DNA of 64,000 nucleotides from Mycolicibacterium wolinskyi (GCF_002101965.1 NZ_LQQA01000015.1:1-64000); one strand, 5' to 3'. Shown: positions 35,242-46,043, counted from the stretch's first letter. Program-made: numbers and translations. The notes: a model not told the origin generated them from the sequence alone.

Positions 35242-36672
35242 TCAGTTGTCGGGCTTGTCTTCGCCCTTTTCCGGGCCCTCGTCAGGGCCCTTGCCCTGTT
35301 CCTTCTCCAGGTCGGCCAGGCCCTGTTCGAAAGCCTGCTCCAAGGCGCTGTCGATGCCGCTCGTGTCGCCGCCGACCATCCGGTCGATGAATCCGGCGGG
35401 TTCGTCGAGATCGGACGAGTTCGGCAGCAGGTCGGGGTGTTGCCACACGCCGTCGCGGGCATCGGAGCCGACGGCCTCGGTCAGCCGTTCCCACAAGGCA
35501 GCGGCTTCCCGCATCTTGCGGGGGCGCAGTTCGAGGCCGACGAGCGTGGCGAAGGTCTGTTCGGCCGGGCCGCCGGTCGCACGGCGCCGCCGCAGGGTCT
35601 CCGACAGTGCCGACGTGCCGGGGATGCGGTCGCCGAGTGCAGCGCTGACGACGGTCTGCACCCAGCCCTCGATGAGCGCGAGCAGAGTTTCGAGCCGCTC
35701 CAGCGCGGCCTCCTGCTCGGGTGTGGCCTTCGGCTCGAAGATGCCCTGGTTGAGCAGCTGCTCCATCTCCGACGGATCGCTCAGCGACGCTGGGTTGAAC
35801 CCGCGGGCGAAGTCCTCGATGCCCGACATGTCGACCTTCATGCCCTTGGCGAACGCCTCGACGGCACCGAGGAGCTGGCTCGACAGCCACGGCACGTGGC
35901 TGAACAGCCGGTGGTGGGCGGCTTCGCGAGCGGCCAGGAATGTCAGGATCTCGCTGCGTGGGCGTTCGAGCCCCTCGGCCAGCGATTCGACCGCTTCCGG
36001 CATCAGCGCGGCCACGCCCTTGGGTCCCAAGGGAAGCCCGATGTCGGTGGAGGTCAACACTTCTCGCGACAACTTGCCCAACGCCTGCCCGAGCTGCGAG
36101 CCGAACGCCATGCCGCCCATCTGCGACATCATGGCCAGCAGCGGCCCCGCCATGCTCCTGGCTTCCTCGGGCAGCGCCGAGGCCCAGACCGCCGAAATCT
36201 GCTCGGCCACCGGATCACACAACCGCTTCCAGGTCTCCAGCGTGTTGTCGAGCCAGTCGCTGGGCGTCCAGGCCACGGCCTTCGTCGTACCCTCGGGCAA
36301 CGGCGTCACCCCGTCGAGCCACGTCTCGGCCAACCGGACGGCGTCGGCCACCGCGCCACGGGTCTTCTCCGGCACCGGCGCCACGAAGCCGATCGAGCTC
36401 GACGCCAACTGCCGGGCCAGGTCGTAGTTCACCGGCCCCGACTTGCCGCCGGCCATCGCGCCGCCCGCGCCGCTGAACATCTCGCCGAGCTTGGTGAAGA
36501 TCTGGCCGAGGTCGCCCATGTTGAAGTTGCCCCCGGCCGTGCCGAAGCCGAACGGATCCGACCCCGGACCAGGTCCGGGATTGGTCGGGCCGGACCCCGA
36601 ATCGGGGTCCTTTTTGGGCTTGTCTTTGTCGGGGTCATCCCCGGCGGAGAAGCCGAAGGGCAGGTCAGCCAT
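35242..36672 (-). CDS. DUF2342 zinc-dependent metalloprotease-like protein
   Basis: The protein (476 aa) starts with a Pro/Gly/Asp-rich tail (about 1-45) and then has the DUF2342 body ('VNYDLARQLASSSIGFVAPV'). The metal-site helix reads 'FLAAREAAHHRLFSHVPWL'. A C-terminal acidic tail 'GKGPDEGPEKGEDKPDN' closes it. DUF2342 proteins are annotated as zinc metalloproteases by fold, but no canonical HExxH is seen. The ATG at 36672 ('MADLPFGFS') is chosen as the family-typical start; 36690 is in frame. First gene of the minus-strand run 36672-32960. Confidence 0.8.
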   Translation of the reverse strand: MADLPFGFSAGDDPDKDKPKKDPDSGSGPTNPGPGPGSDPFGFGTAGGNFNMGDLGQIFTKLGEMFSGAGGAMAGGKSGPVNYDLARQLASSSIGFVAPVPEKTRGAVADAVRLAETWLDGVTPLPEGTTKAVAWTPSDWLDNTLETWKRLCDPVAEQISAVWASALPEEARSMAGPLLAMMSQMGGMAFGSQLGQALGKLSREVLTSTDIGLPLGPKGVAALMPEAVESLAEGLERPRSEILTFLAAREAAHHRLFSHVPWLSSQLLGAVEAFAKGMKVDMSGIEDFARGFNPASLSDPSEMEQLLNQGIFEPKATPEQEAALERLETLLALIEGWVQTVVSAALGDRIPGTSALSETLRRRRATGGPAEQTFATLVGLELRPRKMREAAALWERLTEAVGSDARDGVWQHPDLLPNSSDLDEPAGFIDRMVGGDTSGIDSALEQAFEQGLADLEKEQGKGPDEGPEKGEDKPDN

Positions 36673-36728
36673 ACCCTCAACGGTACTCATGCCGGGGTGT
36701 CCGCGTGCCCGTGCGGGTCACGCTCTAA

Positions 36729-36763
36729 GTGAACCTGTAACCGCAGGCTTTACTGTGGGCGGC
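36729..36763 (+). promoter_or_regulatory. Promoter for a leaderless GTG start
   Basis: GTGAAC (36729-36734) and TACTGT (36751-36756) are 16 nt apart, and the GTG start of the PDZ protease follows 7 nt after the -10. No Shine-Dalgarno is present, so a leaderless mRNA is likely. Confidence 0.5.
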
Positions 36764-37792
36764 GTGAACAGGCGGATTTTGACGCTGCTGGTCGCGCTGG
36801 TGCCCCTCGTGGCGTTCGGCGTGCTGCTGTCGGTGGTGAAGGTTCCCTTCGTGTCGCTGGGGCCCGGTCCGACGTTCGACACCCTCGGCGAGGTCGAAGG
36901 CAAGCAGGTGGTCGACATCGAGGGGCCGGACGCGAATGTCCACCCCACGACGGGGCATCTGAACATGACGACGGTGTCGCAGCGCGACGGTCTGACGCTG
37001 GGGCAGGCGCTCACGCTGTGGATGTCGGGTCGCGAGCAGCTGGTCCCGCGCGACCTCGTCTATCCGCCGGACAAGTCCAAGGACGAGATCGACGAGGAGA
37101 ACACCGCCGATTTCAAGAGCTCCGAGGATAGTGCCGAATACGCCGCACTGTCCTTCCTGAAGTACCCGATGGCGGTGACGGTGCAGGGCGTCACCGATCC
37201 CGGGCCGTCGGCGGGCAAGCTGCACGACGGTGACGCGATCGACGGAGTCAACGGCAAGCCCGTCGCCAACCTCGACGAATTCCAGGCCATCCTCAAGGCC
37301 ACCAAGCCGGGCGACACGCTCGTCATCGACTACCGCCGCAAGAACGCCCCGGCCGGTGTCGCCACCATCACGCTCGGCGACAACCCCGACCGTGACTACG
37401 GCTATCTGGGCATCGGGGTGCTCGACGCGCCATGGGCGCCGTTCGACATCGACTTCAACTTGGCCAACATCGGCGGGCCGTCGGCGGGCCTCATGTTCAG
37501 CCTGGCCGTTGTCGACAAGCTGACCACCGGCGATCTCAACGACGGCAAGTTCGTCGCGGGCACCGGAACCATCACCGGGGACGGCAAGGTCGGGTCGATC
37601 GGCGGCATCACCCACAAGATGCTCGCCGCCAGGGAGGCCGGCGCCACGGTGTTTCTGGTGCCCGCCGACAACTGCACGGAGGCCCGTTCGGCACCGCAGG
37701 ACGGGCTGGAGTTGGTGAAGGTGGAAACCCTCACCGGAGCCGTCGACGCCTTGCACACGCTTTCCGCTGGTGGCGAACCTCCTCGCTGCTGA
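36764..37792 (+). CDS. Membrane-anchored PDZ and Lon-like (S16) protease
   Basis: The 342-residue protein has one N-terminal transmembrane segment (about 5-25) and a PDZ domain ('DPGPSAGKLHDGDAIDGVNGKPVANLDEFQAIL' region). A C-terminal Lon-type domain has Ser240 in 'GGPSAGLMF' and Lys285 in 'GGITHKMLAA', which form the S16 catalytic dyad. It would process proteins outside the membrane. The GTG at 36764 is chosen from the promoter 7 nt upstream and the short cytoplasmic tail it gives. It is divergent from the DUF2342 gene. Confidence 0.88.
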   Translation: MNRRILTLLVALVPLVAFGVLLSVVKVPFVSLGPGPTFDTLGEVEGKQVVDIEGPDANVHPTTGHLNMTTVSQRDGLTLGQALTLWMSGREQLVPRDLVYPPDKSKDEIDEENTADFKSSEDSAEYAALSFLKYPMAVTVQGVTDPGPSAGKLHDGDAIDGVNGKPVANLDEFQAILKATKPGDTLVIDYRRKNAPAGVATITLGDNPDRDYGYLGIGVLDAPWAPFDIDFNLANIGGPSAGLMFSLAVVDKLTTGDLNDGKFVAGTGTITGDGKVGSIGGITHKMLAAREAGATVFLVPADNCTEARSAPQDGLELVKVETLTGAVDALHTLSAGGEPPRC

Positions 37793-37888
37793 GCCGCATG
37801 TCGTCGGCACATGACTAGAGTTGTAGAAAATCGGTCGGGCCGCATGGGGCTCGTCACGTTTCGAAGAATCTGAGACTGGAGTTGACGA

Positions 37889-40800
37889 GTGGGTATGCGG
37901 CCCGCGGCAAGGATGCCGAAGCTGACGCGACGTAGCCGGATTCTCATCGGCCTGGCACTGGTCGCGGTGCTGCTGTTGCTCATCGGGCCGAGGTTCATCG
38001 ACACCTATGTCGACTGGCTGTGGTTCGGCGAGCTCGGGTACCGGTCGGTGTTCACCACCGTCCTGGCCACCCGGATCATCGTGTTCCTCGTGGTGTCGGT
38101 GCTGATCGGCGCGATCGTCTTCGCCGGCCTGGCCCTGGCCTACCGGACCCGTCCGGTCTTCGTGCCGACGGCAGGCCCCAACGACCCGGTGGCCCGCTAC
38201 CGCACCACCGTGATGGCGCGGCTGCGGCTGTTCGGCATCGGCATTCCGGTCTTCATCGGGCTGCTCGCCGGCATCGTCGCGCAGAGCTACTGGGTGCGCA
38301 TCCAGCTGTTCCTGCACGGCGGCGATTTCGGCGTCACCGATCCGCAGTTCGGCAAGGACCTCGGCTTCTATGCATTCGATCTGCCGTTCTACCGGCTGGT
38401 GCTGAGCTACCTGTTCGTGGCGACGTTCCTGGCGTTCGTCGCGAACCTGCTGGGCCACTACCTGTTCGGCGGCATCCGGCTGACCGGTCGCACCGGTGCG
38501 CTCAGCCGCGCCGCGCGCATCCAGCTCATCAGCCTGGTCGGCACGCTCATCCTGCTCAAGGCGTTCGCCTACTGGCTGGACCGCTACGAGCTGCTCAGCA
38601 ACACCCGCGCGGCCAAGCCGTTCACCGGTGCCGGCTACACCGACATCAATGCCGTGCTGCCGGCCAAGCTCATCATGCTGGCCATCGCGGTGATCTGTGC
38701 GGTGGCGGTGTTCTCGGCAATCGTGCTGCGGGATCTGCGGATTCCGGCGATCGGCGTGGCGCTGCTGCTGCTGAGCTCGCTCGTGGTGGGTGCGGGCTGG
38801 CCGCTGATCGTCGAGCAGTTCAGCGTCAAGCCCAACGCCGCGCAGAAGGAGAGCGAGTACATCAGTCGCAGCATCGCGGCGACCAGGCAGGCGTACGGGC
38901 TGACCGACGAGACCGTGACGTATCGCAACTACGAGAGCAGCGGTCAGACGACGGCGGCCCAGGTCGCCGCCGACCGGGCGACCACGTCGAACATCCGGCT
39001 GCTCGACCCGACGATCGTCAGCCCCGCCTTCACACAGTTCCAGCAGGGCAAGAACTTCTACTTCTTCCCCGACCAGCTGGCGATGGACCGCTATGTCGGC
39101 CCGGACGGCAATCTGCGTGACTTCGTGGTCGCGGCCCGTGAGCTCAACCCGGACCGGTTGATCGACAACCAGCGCGACTGGATCAACCGCCACACCGTCT
39201 ACACCCACGGCAACGGCTTCATCGCCTCGCCGGCCAACACGGTGCGCGGAATCGCCAACGACCCCAACCAGAACGGCGGCTACCCCGAGTTCCTGGCCAG
39301 CGTGGTTGGCGCCAACGGCAGTGTCGTGTCGCCCGGCCCGGCCCCGCTCGATCAGCCGCGGGTCTACTTCGGCCCGGTCATCGCGAACACGCCCGCCGAC
39401 TACGCGATCGTCGGCAAGAACGGCGATGTCGACCGCGAGTACGACTACGAGACCAACACCGAGACCAAGAACTACACCTACACCGGCAGCGGCGGTGTGC
39501 CGATCGGCAACTGGCTGACGCGCAGCGTCTTCGCCGCGAAGTTCGCCGAACGGAACTTCTTGTTCTCCAACGTGATCGGCGAGAACAGCAAGATCCTGTT
39601 CAACCGTGACCCGGCCGAGCGCGTCGAGGCGGTGGCGCCGTGGCTGACCACCGACACGAGCGTGTACCCGGCGATCGTGAACAAGCGGATGGTGTGGATC
39701 GTCGACGGCTACACGACCCTCGACAACTATCCGTATTCGGAGTTGACCACGCTGTCGAGCGCGACGGCCGACTCCAACGAGGTCGCGGTCAACCGGCTCG
39801 CACCCGACAAGCAGGTTTCCTACATCCGCAACTCGGTGAAGGCCACCGTCGACGCCTACGACGGCACGGTCACGCTCTACGCCCAGGACGAGAACGATCC
39901 GGTGCTGCAGGCGTGGATGAAGGTGTTCCCCGACACCGTCAAGCCGAAGGCCGACATCTCCAAGGAGTTGCAGGACCACCTGCGTTACCCCGAGGACCTG
40001 TTCAAGGTGCAGCGGGCCCTGCTGGCCAAGTACCACGTGGACAACCCGATCACGTTCTTCTCGGCGCAGGACTTCTGGGACGTGCCGCTCGACCCGAACC
40101 CGACGGCAAGCAGCTTCCAGCCGCCGTACTACATCGTCGCGAGAGACCTTGCGAGCAACGATAATTCGTCGTCGTTCCAGTTGACCAGCGCACTCAACCG
40201 GTTCCAGCGTGACTTCCTGGCGGCCTATGTGAGTGCGAGCTCGGACCCGTCGACGTACGGCAAGCTCACCGTGTTGACAATTCCGGGCCAGGTCAACGGT
40301 CCGAAGTTGGCGTTCAACGCGATCAGCACCGACACCGCGGTCAGCCAGGACCTCGGTGTGATCGGCCGCGACAACCAGAACCGGATCCGGTGGGGCAACC
40401 TGCTCACGCTGCCGGTGGCCGACGGCGGTCTGCTCTACGTCGCGCCGGTGTACGCGTCGCCGGGCGCCAGTGATGCGGCCTCGTCGTACCCGCGCCTGAT
40501 CCGCGTCGCGATGCTGTACAACGACCGAGTCGGATACGGCCCGACGGTCGGCGACGCGCTGACCGAGCTGTTCGGCCCTGGCGCCGCGGCCACCGCGACG
40601 AACGTCGCCCCGACCGACGGCCGGCCGCAGGCCGCACCGCAGCAGGCGCCGACCGACGGGCAGGCGCCCGCCGCGCAACCGCCTGCCGACCAGGACGGCA
40701 GGCCGGCCCAGGCCCCGCCGCCGGCAGCCGCGGTGCCACCGAGTGGTCCGGTGCAGCTCTCCGGGCCGAAAGCCGCGGCGCTGCAGGAAGTCCAGTCGGC

Positions 40801-40906
40801 GCTGACCGCCGCGCAGGAAGCACAGCGCAGCGGTGACTTCGCCGAGTACGGCGAGGCGTTGCAGCGCCTCGACGACGCGATGAAGAAGTTCGACAGCACG
40901 CGCTAA
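37889..40906 (+). CDS. UPF0182-family large membrane protein
   Basis: The 1005-residue protein has seven or so hydrophobic segments in its first 310 residues. A large extracytoplasmic domain follows, and a Pro/Ala/Gln-rich C-terminal tail ends in a short helical segment. Family UPF0182 is conserved across actinobacteria with no known function. GGAG lies 7 nt ahead of the GTG at 37889; ATGs at 37895 and 37913 are also possible. It starts 96 nt after the PDZ protease, on the same strand. Confidence 0.88.
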   Translation: MGMRPAARMPKLTRRSRILIGLALVAVLLLLIGPRFIDTYVDWLWFGELGYRSVFTTVLATRIIVFLVVSVLIGAIVFAGLALAYRTRPVFVPTAGPNDPVARYRTTVMARLRLFGIGIPVFIGLLAGIVAQSYWVRIQLFLHGGDFGVTDPQFGKDLGFYAFDLPFYRLVLSYLFVATFLAFVANLLGHYLFGGIRLTGRTGALSRAARIQLISLVGTLILLKAFAYWLDRYELLSNTRAAKPFTGAGYTDINAVLPAKLIMLAIAVICAVAVFSAIVLRDLRIPAIGVALLLLSSLVVGAGWPLIVEQFSVKPNAAQKESEYISRSIAATRQAYGLTDETVTYRNYESSGQTTAAQVAADRATTSNIRLLDPTIVSPAFTQFQQGKNFYFFPDQLAMDRYVGPDGNLRDFVVAARELNPDRLIDNQRDWINRHTVYTHGNGFIASPANTVRGIANDPNQNGGYPEFLASVVGANGSVVSPGPAPLDQPRVYFGPVIANTPADYAIVGKNGDVDREYDYETNTETKNYTYTGSGGVPIGNWLTRSVFAAKFAERNFLFSNVIGENSKILFNRDPAERVEAVAPWLTTDTSVYPAIVNKRMVWIVDGYTTLDNYPYSELTTLSSATADSNEVAVNRLAPDKQVSYIRNSVKATVDAYDGTVTLYAQDENDPVLQAWMKVFPDTVKPKADISKELQDHLRYPEDLFKVQRALLAKYHVDNPITFFSAQDFWDVPLDPNPTASSFQPPYYIVARDLASNDNSSSFQLTSALNRFQRDFLAAYVSASSDPSTYGKLTVLTIPGQVNGPKLAFNAISTDTAVSQDLGVIGRDNQNRIRWGNLLTLPVADGGLLYVAPVYASPGASDAASSYPRLIRVAMLYNDRVGYGPTVGDALTELFGPGAAATATNVAPTDGRPQAAPQQAPTDGQAPAAQPPADQDGRPAQAPPPAAAVPPSGPVQLSGPKAAALQEVQSALTAAQEAQRSGDFAEYGEALQRLDDAMKKFDSTR

Positions 40907-40913
40907 CTTCGCA

Positions 40914-40980
40914 CCGCGAGCGACCGTGTTTGTACGCCGACACTCCGTGTCCGGGCGTACAACCACGGTCGCTCGCGCGG
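40914..40980. repeat. 67-bp palindromic repeat, copy 1
   Basis: The outer arms CCGCGAGCGACCGTG and its complement enclose inner arms TGTACGCC and GGCGTACA, then GACAC-TCC-GTGTC at the tip. It differs from copy 2 (44409-44475) at 3 of 67 positions and has the same orientation. It sits 8 nt after the UPF0182 stop and just ahead of the SARP gene. There is no T-tract. Confidence 0.85.
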
Positions 40981-41007
40981 CCGGACGCTGACATTTACGA
41001 TGCCCCG

Positions 41008-44000
41008 GTGCACTATCGCGTGCTGGGGCCGTTGCAGGTGGTGCACGGAGGCTCGCCCGTCGACATCGGCGCGCCCAAACAGCGTGCCGTGCTGGCGATG
41101 CTCCTGCTTGCCGACGGCCGTGTCGTTTCCGTCGATCGCCTGATCGACGCCGTGTGGGGCGACGACCCACCGGCGAGCGCGACGGCCAGCTTGCAGGCCT
41201 ACATCTCGAACCTTCGCCGGGCGCTGCGCGACGAAACGGCCGTATCGCCGATCGTGCGTCAACCCCCCGGCTACTTTCTCGACGTTCCGGCGGATGCCGT
41301 CGATCTCACGGTGTTCGCATCGGGGTGCGCGCAGGCCGCCGCGGCGGTGGAGGAGGCCCGCTGGGCCGACGCGCTGACCGCCGCCGACGACGCACTGGCG
41401 TTGTGGCGCGGCAACTTTCTCGACGACCTGCGGGATCAGGAGTGGGTTACCGAGGACGCCGCCCGTGCCGCCGAGATGCGCACCGAGTGTGTCGATCACC
41501 GCATCACCGCGTTGCTGGCGCTCGGGCGCGTACCCGCGGCGCTGGCCGCCGTCGTGGAGCTGCGCGCGGCCGAGCCGCTGTCCGACCGCGCCTGCTGGTT
41601 GCACATGCTGACGCTCTACCGGTCCGGCCGCGCTTCGGACGCGCTCGAATCCTATGGGCGCTACGCCCGACTGCTCGATGACGAACTCGGCCTCGCACCG
41701 GGAACGGAGGTACGCGCGCTGCAAACCGCGATTCTGCGCCAGGCACCGGAGTTGGCGGCGTGGCCGCGGTCTCCCGAATGGACCGGTGCGGGCGAGGTCC
41801 ACACACCAGCGGGCCCGATGCCGCCGCCTCCGGCAACCGAGGTGCGGCGTGCGGTGATGATCGGGCGGGATCGCGAATTATCCGTGGCCGCAGACCTTCT
41901 CGCCGATGTCCGGGCGGGGGAGACCCGCTGGCTGGTGCTGTCCGGCCCGCCGGGTATCGGCAAGACCCGCCTGGCCGAGGAGATCGACGATCGGTTCGAT
42001 GCCGGGGCGATCTGGGTGACGTGCCCCGACGAGCAGGCTCCGCCGTGGTGGCCGATGCGCCAACTGGTCCGCGGCCTGGGCGCTGATCCCGACGAGGTGC
42101 TGGAGGTACCGCCGCACGCCGACCCCGACACCGCGCGGTTCCGCGTCTATGAGCGCGTACAGACGCTGTTGGAACAGGCACGACGGCCGGTGGTCGTCGT
42201 GATCGACGATGTGCAATGGGCGGATTCGACGTCGGCGGCCTGTCTGGCCTACATCGCCGGTGCGCTGTGGGGACATCCGGTCGCGGTGCTGCTGACGGTC
42301 CGCGACGGCGAGCACAGCGCCGAGGTGTCCCGCCTGTTGGCGACGGTCGCCCGCGGCGAAGGCAATCGCCACCTCGTGCTGTCCTCGTTGTCGTCTGAAG
42401 ACGTTGCCGCACTTGCCAATCAGATCGCCGAGGACGGAGTCGACGACGACGAGGCACACGTGCTGGCGGAACGGACCGGTGGAAACCCGTTCTTCGTCTC
42501 GGAGTACGCACGGCTACCGCGCGCCGAGCGCGGCGAGATACCGGTCGCGGTCAAGTCGGTGCTCGAGCGCCGACTCGCCGGACTCGACCCGGCCGTGCTC
42601 GGCGTGCTGCGCGTGGCCGCGATCATCGGTGACGCGATCGACGCCGACGCCGTTCCGGTGCTGGCGCAAGTGGCGGGTCTGGATTTCGACAGTCTCGCAG
42701 ACCATCTCGACGCCGCAGCCGACGAACGCATCATCGTGAGTGCGCATTCGGGTGACGGCTATGCGTTCGCCCATGGGCTCCTACGCGAGCACCTTGTCGC
42801 CGACCTGCCGGCGCTCCGCCGCCAACGGTTACACGCGCAAGTGGCAAAGGTTCTGGCCGACAGCGCATCCGAGGATGCGGTGCCGCGGCGGGCTCAGCAC
42901 CTGGTGGCCGCGCAGCCGTTGGCCGATCCGCAGGACGTGGTCGCAGCTTGCCGGCTGGCCGCCGAGCAGGCGACCGCGCGCTGGAGCTCGGACATCGCCG
43001 CCAACTGGTGGCAGGCCGCGCTGGACGCCTACGACCGGCTGCCCGCGACCTCACGCAGCGATACCGAGCGTGACGCGCTGACCGTGGCGATGCTGGAAGC
43101 GCATTCACGCGCCGGCCGTGGCCGGTTGGTGCTCGACACCGTGGAACGTCACCTTGCCGACGCGCTGCGCAGCGAGCGGGCCGAGACGGCGGGCCGGGTC
43201 GCGAGTGCGCTGCTGCGGGCCAGTGGGGGCTGGCCGTGGCTGGCTCCCGGCGATGATTCCGGCGCGCTGCTGGCGTTGCTGGAACGTGCGGCGCGGATGG
43301 CCGACGCGCATCCGGCCGCAGGCGCGCGTGTGCTCGCTGCGCTCGCCGTCGGTCTCTGCTACCACCCGGATCCGGCACTGGCCGCCGGGCACCTCGACCG
43401 GGCCGAGCAATTGGCCGACAGCACAGGCGATCCCGACATCATCGCCGATGTCGTGATGGGCCGCCTGATCACCTACTCCGGCGTGGCCTCCTTCAGCCGC
43501 CAGACGTTCGACTGGATCGCGCGGTTGAACTCCTTGCGCCACACCAGGTCCCGGGAGGACGCGGTGATCGCGCACTCGGTTGCGACGATGGCTGCCATGA
43601 CGCTGGCCGACGTCTCGCTCGCCGAACACCATCTGCGAGCCGGCGTCGAGGGCAGTGAAGAACTGCAACTTCCCGTGCTGCGGGCCCAATTACGGTGGAT
43701 GGAAGCAGTATTGGCGATGTGGCACGGCGACTTCGCCGAAGCGCAACGGCACCACGCGATCGCCGCGCACGTCCATGAGCAGACCGAGCTCTACGTCGCG
43801 GGTAGCGGGCTCGTCGCGGTCGTGACACTGCTGCGCGAACAGGGCGGACCGATCGGGCCGGGTTGGTCAGCCCTGCACGCCAGTAGCGAGACCGGCGGCC
43901 AGAGCATGGAGGCGCTCGTCCACACCGCGCTGCTCACGATCGACACCGGTTCACGCGCCGAGGCCGTCGCGCGGCTCGACGGCTGGCTCGCCGACGGGAA

Positions 44001-44406
44001 TCGCGCCGAGGTGTGGACCACCCTCGGCCATCTGACCTGGCTCGCACATCTGGCGGCCGATCATGAACTGACTGAGTACGCGACGCCGCTGTTGGCCGCA
44101 CTCGAACCGTTCATCGACTGCATCGCGGTGATCGGCCAGGTCGGCCTTGCCGGACCGGTTTCGTTGGCGACGGCGCGCCTGCACGCACTACAAGGCGACC
44201 GCGAGCGGGCACTGGCGGACCTGGCCCGGGCCGAGGACATCGGCCGCCGCCACGGCGGCAACCCCACACTGCTGCGGTGCGCGCTGTTGTCCTGCCAGCT
44301 CGACGACGATGGGCCGGCCCGCCGCGAGGCGGCACACACAGTCGCGCGCCAAGCCGAGGCACTCGGCATGCGCGGCATCGCCGCCCGCGCGCTGCTGATC
44401 ACTTGA
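41008..44406 (+). CDS. SARP/AfsR-type regulator with BTAD and AAA ATPase domains
   Basis: The 1132-residue protein begins with an OmpR-like winged helix ('VHYRVLGPLQVVHGGSPVDIG...KQRAVLAMLLLADGRVVSVDRLIDAVWGDDPP'). A BTAD follows (about 95-240), then an NTPase domain with Walker A GPPGIGKT (313-320) and Walker B 'VVIDDVQWAD' (about residue 400), and a long TPR-like C-terminus. This is the plan of AfsR-like activators. The GTG at 41008 is leaderless: TACGAT (40996-41001) ends 6 nt before it. The likely target is the flavoprotein gene downstream. Flanked on both sides by the 67-bp repeat. Confidence 0.88.
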   Translation: MHYRVLGPLQVVHGGSPVDIGAPKQRAVLAMLLLADGRVVSVDRLIDAVWGDDPPASATASLQAYISNLRRALRDETAVSPIVRQPPGYFLDVPADAVDLTVFASGCAQAAAAVEEARWADALTAADDALALWRGNFLDDLRDQEWVTEDAARAAEMRTECVDHRITALLALGRVPAALAAVVELRAAEPLSDRACWLHMLTLYRSGRASDALESYGRYARLLDDELGLAPGTEVRALQTAILRQAPELAAWPRSPEWTGAGEVHTPAGPMPPPPATEVRRAVMIGRDRELSVAADLLADVRAGETRWLVLSGPPGIGKTRLAEEIDDRFDAGAIWVTCPDEQAPPWWPMRQLVRGLGADPDEVLEVPPHADPDTARFRVYERVQTLLEQARRPVVVVIDDVQWADSTSAACLAYIAGALWGHPVAVLLTVRDGEHSAEVSRLLATVARGEGNRHLVLSSLSSEDVAALANQIAEDGVDDDEAHVLAERTGGNPFFVSEYARLPRAERGEIPVAVKSVLERRLAGLDPAVLGVLRVAAIIGDAIDADAVPVLAQVAGLDFDSLADHLDAAADERIIVSAHSGDGYAFAHGLLREHLVADLPALRRQRLHAQVAKVLADSASEDAVPRRAQHLVAAQPLADPQDVVAACRLAAEQATARWSSDIAANWWQAALDAYDRLPATSRSDTERDALTVAMLEAHSRAGRGRLVLDTVERHLADALRSERAETAGRVASALLRASGGWPWLAPGDDSGALLALLERAARMADAHPAAGARVLAALAVGLCYHPDPALAAGHLDRAEQLADSTGDPDIIADVVMGRLITYSGVASFSRQTFDWIARLNSLRHTRSREDAVIAHSVATMAAMTLADVSLAEHHLRAGVEGSEELQLPVLRAQLRWMEAVLAMWHGDFAEAQRHHAIAAHVHEQTELYVAGSGLVAVVTLLREQGGPIGPGWSALHASSETGGQSMEALVHTALLTIDTGSRAEAVARLDGWLADGNRAEVWTTLGHLTWLAHLAADHELTEYATPLLAALEPFIDCIAVIGQVGLAGPVSLATARLHALQGDRERALADLARAEDIGRRHGGNPTLLRCALLSCQLDDDGPARREAAHTVARQAEALGMRGIAARALLIT

Positions 44407-44408
44407 CA

Positions 44409-44475
44409 CCGCGAGCGACCGTGTCTGTACGCCGACACTCCGTGTCCGGGCGTACAAACCCGGTCGCTCGCGCGG
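44409..44475. repeat. 67-bp palindromic repeat, copy 2
   Basis: The second copy of the nested palindrome starts 2 nt after the SARP stop. It has the same length and orientation as copy 1. Changes fall at three positions, two of them in the right outer arm. It may act as a transcript-end structure or be a dispersed genomic repeat. Confidence 0.85.
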
Positions 44476-44573
44476 CATCGGCTTGCCACATTCTTGAGCT
44501 CGGCGCCAAGGGAAAGCCAAGCGGGCCGAGCGATGCTGTGCGCAACTCGCCTGGACTGCTTGGAGGACATCCG

Positions 44574-45968
44574 ATGACCCTGACCGACCTGCCGCACGAC
44601 GGACTTGCCGACGCCCTCGGTGAACTGCGCACCCACGTCGCTGCACCCGTCGCGCTGCCCGGCGAAGCCGGCTACGAACGCGCCACCCCGTGGAACGTGG
44701 CCGCAGCCGTCGAGCCCGGCGCGGTCGTCCTGGCGACTTCCGCCTACGACATCGCCAACACCGTGCGCTTCGCGGCAGCGCGCGGCCTGCGGGTCGCCGT
44801 GCAGGCCACCGGCCACGGCGCTCTTGCCGTCACCCGCGACACCATTCTCGTCGTCACATCCGGAATGACCAGCTGCACAGTCGATCCGGCCACCCGCACC
44901 GCCCGAGTCGCGGCCGGCGCCAAATGGCAGCACGTGCTCGACGCGGCCGCGCCACACGGCCTCGCCGGATTGTGCGGATCCTCACCCAACGTCGGCGTCG
45001 TCGGATTCCTCACCGGCAGCGGGATCGGGCCTCTGGTCCGCACCGTCGGTGTGTCGTCGGACTACGTACGCTCCTTCGAGTTGGTCACCGGGAAGGGGCA
45101 ATTGCTGCGCGCGACGCCCGACGAGAACGCCGAGCTGTTCTGGGGGCTGCGTGGTGGCAAGTCAACGCTCGGCATCGTCGCCGCGGTCGAGATCGACTTG
45201 CTGCCGATCCCCGAATTCTATGGCGGTGCACTCTATTTCGACGGCGCCGACGCGGCGGCCGTGCTACGGACGTGGAGCGGCTGGTCGGCCGCGTTGCCCG
45301 ACTCGATCAACACATCCATGTGCCTGCAACAACTTCCGCCGCTGCCCGGTGTGCCCGAGCCGTTGTCCGGACGGTTGACCGTCGCGGTGCGCTACACGGC
45401 GGTTGGGGACTTCGCGCGCGCCGAGCGGCTGTTGGAGCCCATGCGCGCGGTCGCGACGCCTTTGCTGGATACCGTTGCCGTGCAACCCTATGCGGCCATC
45501 GGCGCCGTGCACGCCGACCCGGTCGATCCCATGCCGATCTACGAACATCAGACACTGCTGCGTGAGTTCAACGCTGATGCCGTCGACGTCATGTTGGCCG
45601 CGGCAGGCCCGGACACCGGATCCGTCCAGACGATCGTGGAAGTGAGAATGCTCGGCGGCGCTCTCACGCGTGAGCCCCGTCACCGCAGTGCCTTCTGCCA
45701 CCGCGACGCCGCCTATGCGGTGACGATCATCGGTGTGCCCGTCCCACCCGTCGCCGACGAAGTCTGCGGGCAGGCGCAGGCCCTCGTGGCCGCACTCGCG
45801 CCATGGTCCACCGGCGGTCAGCTGCCGAACTTCGCGCCATCGCACGATGCGGGCCGGGCCGCACGCGTCTATGACGAGGACACTCGGCACTGGCTGGCCG
45901 CGCTCGCCGACCGTCACGACCCTGCGGGGGTGTTCCGGTGCGGCCAAGTCGTCCGGTTCATCGAGTGA
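44574..45968 (+). CDS. FAD-linked oxidoreductase of the BBE/FAD_binding_4 type
   Basis: The protein (464 aa) has an FAD_binding_4 domain with His81 in 'VAVQATGHGAL', the position of the 8-alpha-histidyl FAD link in berberine-bridge enzymes. 'LCGSSPNVGVVGFLTGSGIGPL' follows; the second covalent Cys of bicovalent members is not in place, so a mono-covalent flavin is likely. There is no signal peptide. GGAGGA lies 8 nt ahead of the ATG at 44574. Substrate unknown; control by the upstream SARP-type regulator is likely from position. Confidence 0.82.
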   Translation: MTLTDLPHDGLADALGELRTHVAAPVALPGEAGYERATPWNVAAAVEPGAVVLATSAYDIANTVRFAAARGLRVAVQATGHGALAVTRDTILVVTSGMTSCTVDPATRTARVAAGAKWQHVLDAAAPHGLAGLCGSSPNVGVVGFLTGSGIGPLVRTVGVSSDYVRSFELVTGKGQLLRATPDENAELFWGLRGGKSTLGIVAAVEIDLLPIPEFYGGALYFDGADAAAVLRTWSGWSAALPDSINTSMCLQQLPPLPGVPEPLSGRLTVAVRYTAVGDFARAERLLEPMRAVATPLLDTVAVQPYAAIGAVHADPVDPMPIYEHQTLLREFNADAVDVMLAAAGPDTGSVQTIVEVRMLGGALTREPRHRSAFCHRDAAYAVTIIGVPVPPVADEVCGQAQALVAALAPWSTGGQLPNFAPSHDAGRAARVYDEDTRHWLAALADRHDPAGVFRCGQVVRFIE

Positions 45969-46001
45969 TTTCCGGGCAAAAACACCCACTGACCATACGA
46001 T

Positions 46002-46031
46002 TTGGAGCACGCCACACGCCCCCGGTAACCT
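46002..46031 (+). promoter_or_regulatory. Promoter of the initiator tRNA gene
   Basis: TTGGAG (46002-46007) and TAACCT (46026-46031) are 18 nt apart, ending 12 nt before the mature tRNA 5' end. Confidence 0.5.
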
Positions 46032-46043
46032 TGTGTTCACCGA

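Noticed and set aside
36725..41170. A very long open frame on the minus strand across the UPF0182 gene
   Set aside because: It is antisense to two well-supported plus-strand genes, and its product is a His/Arg/Gly-rich composition typical of the reverse complement of high-GC codons.
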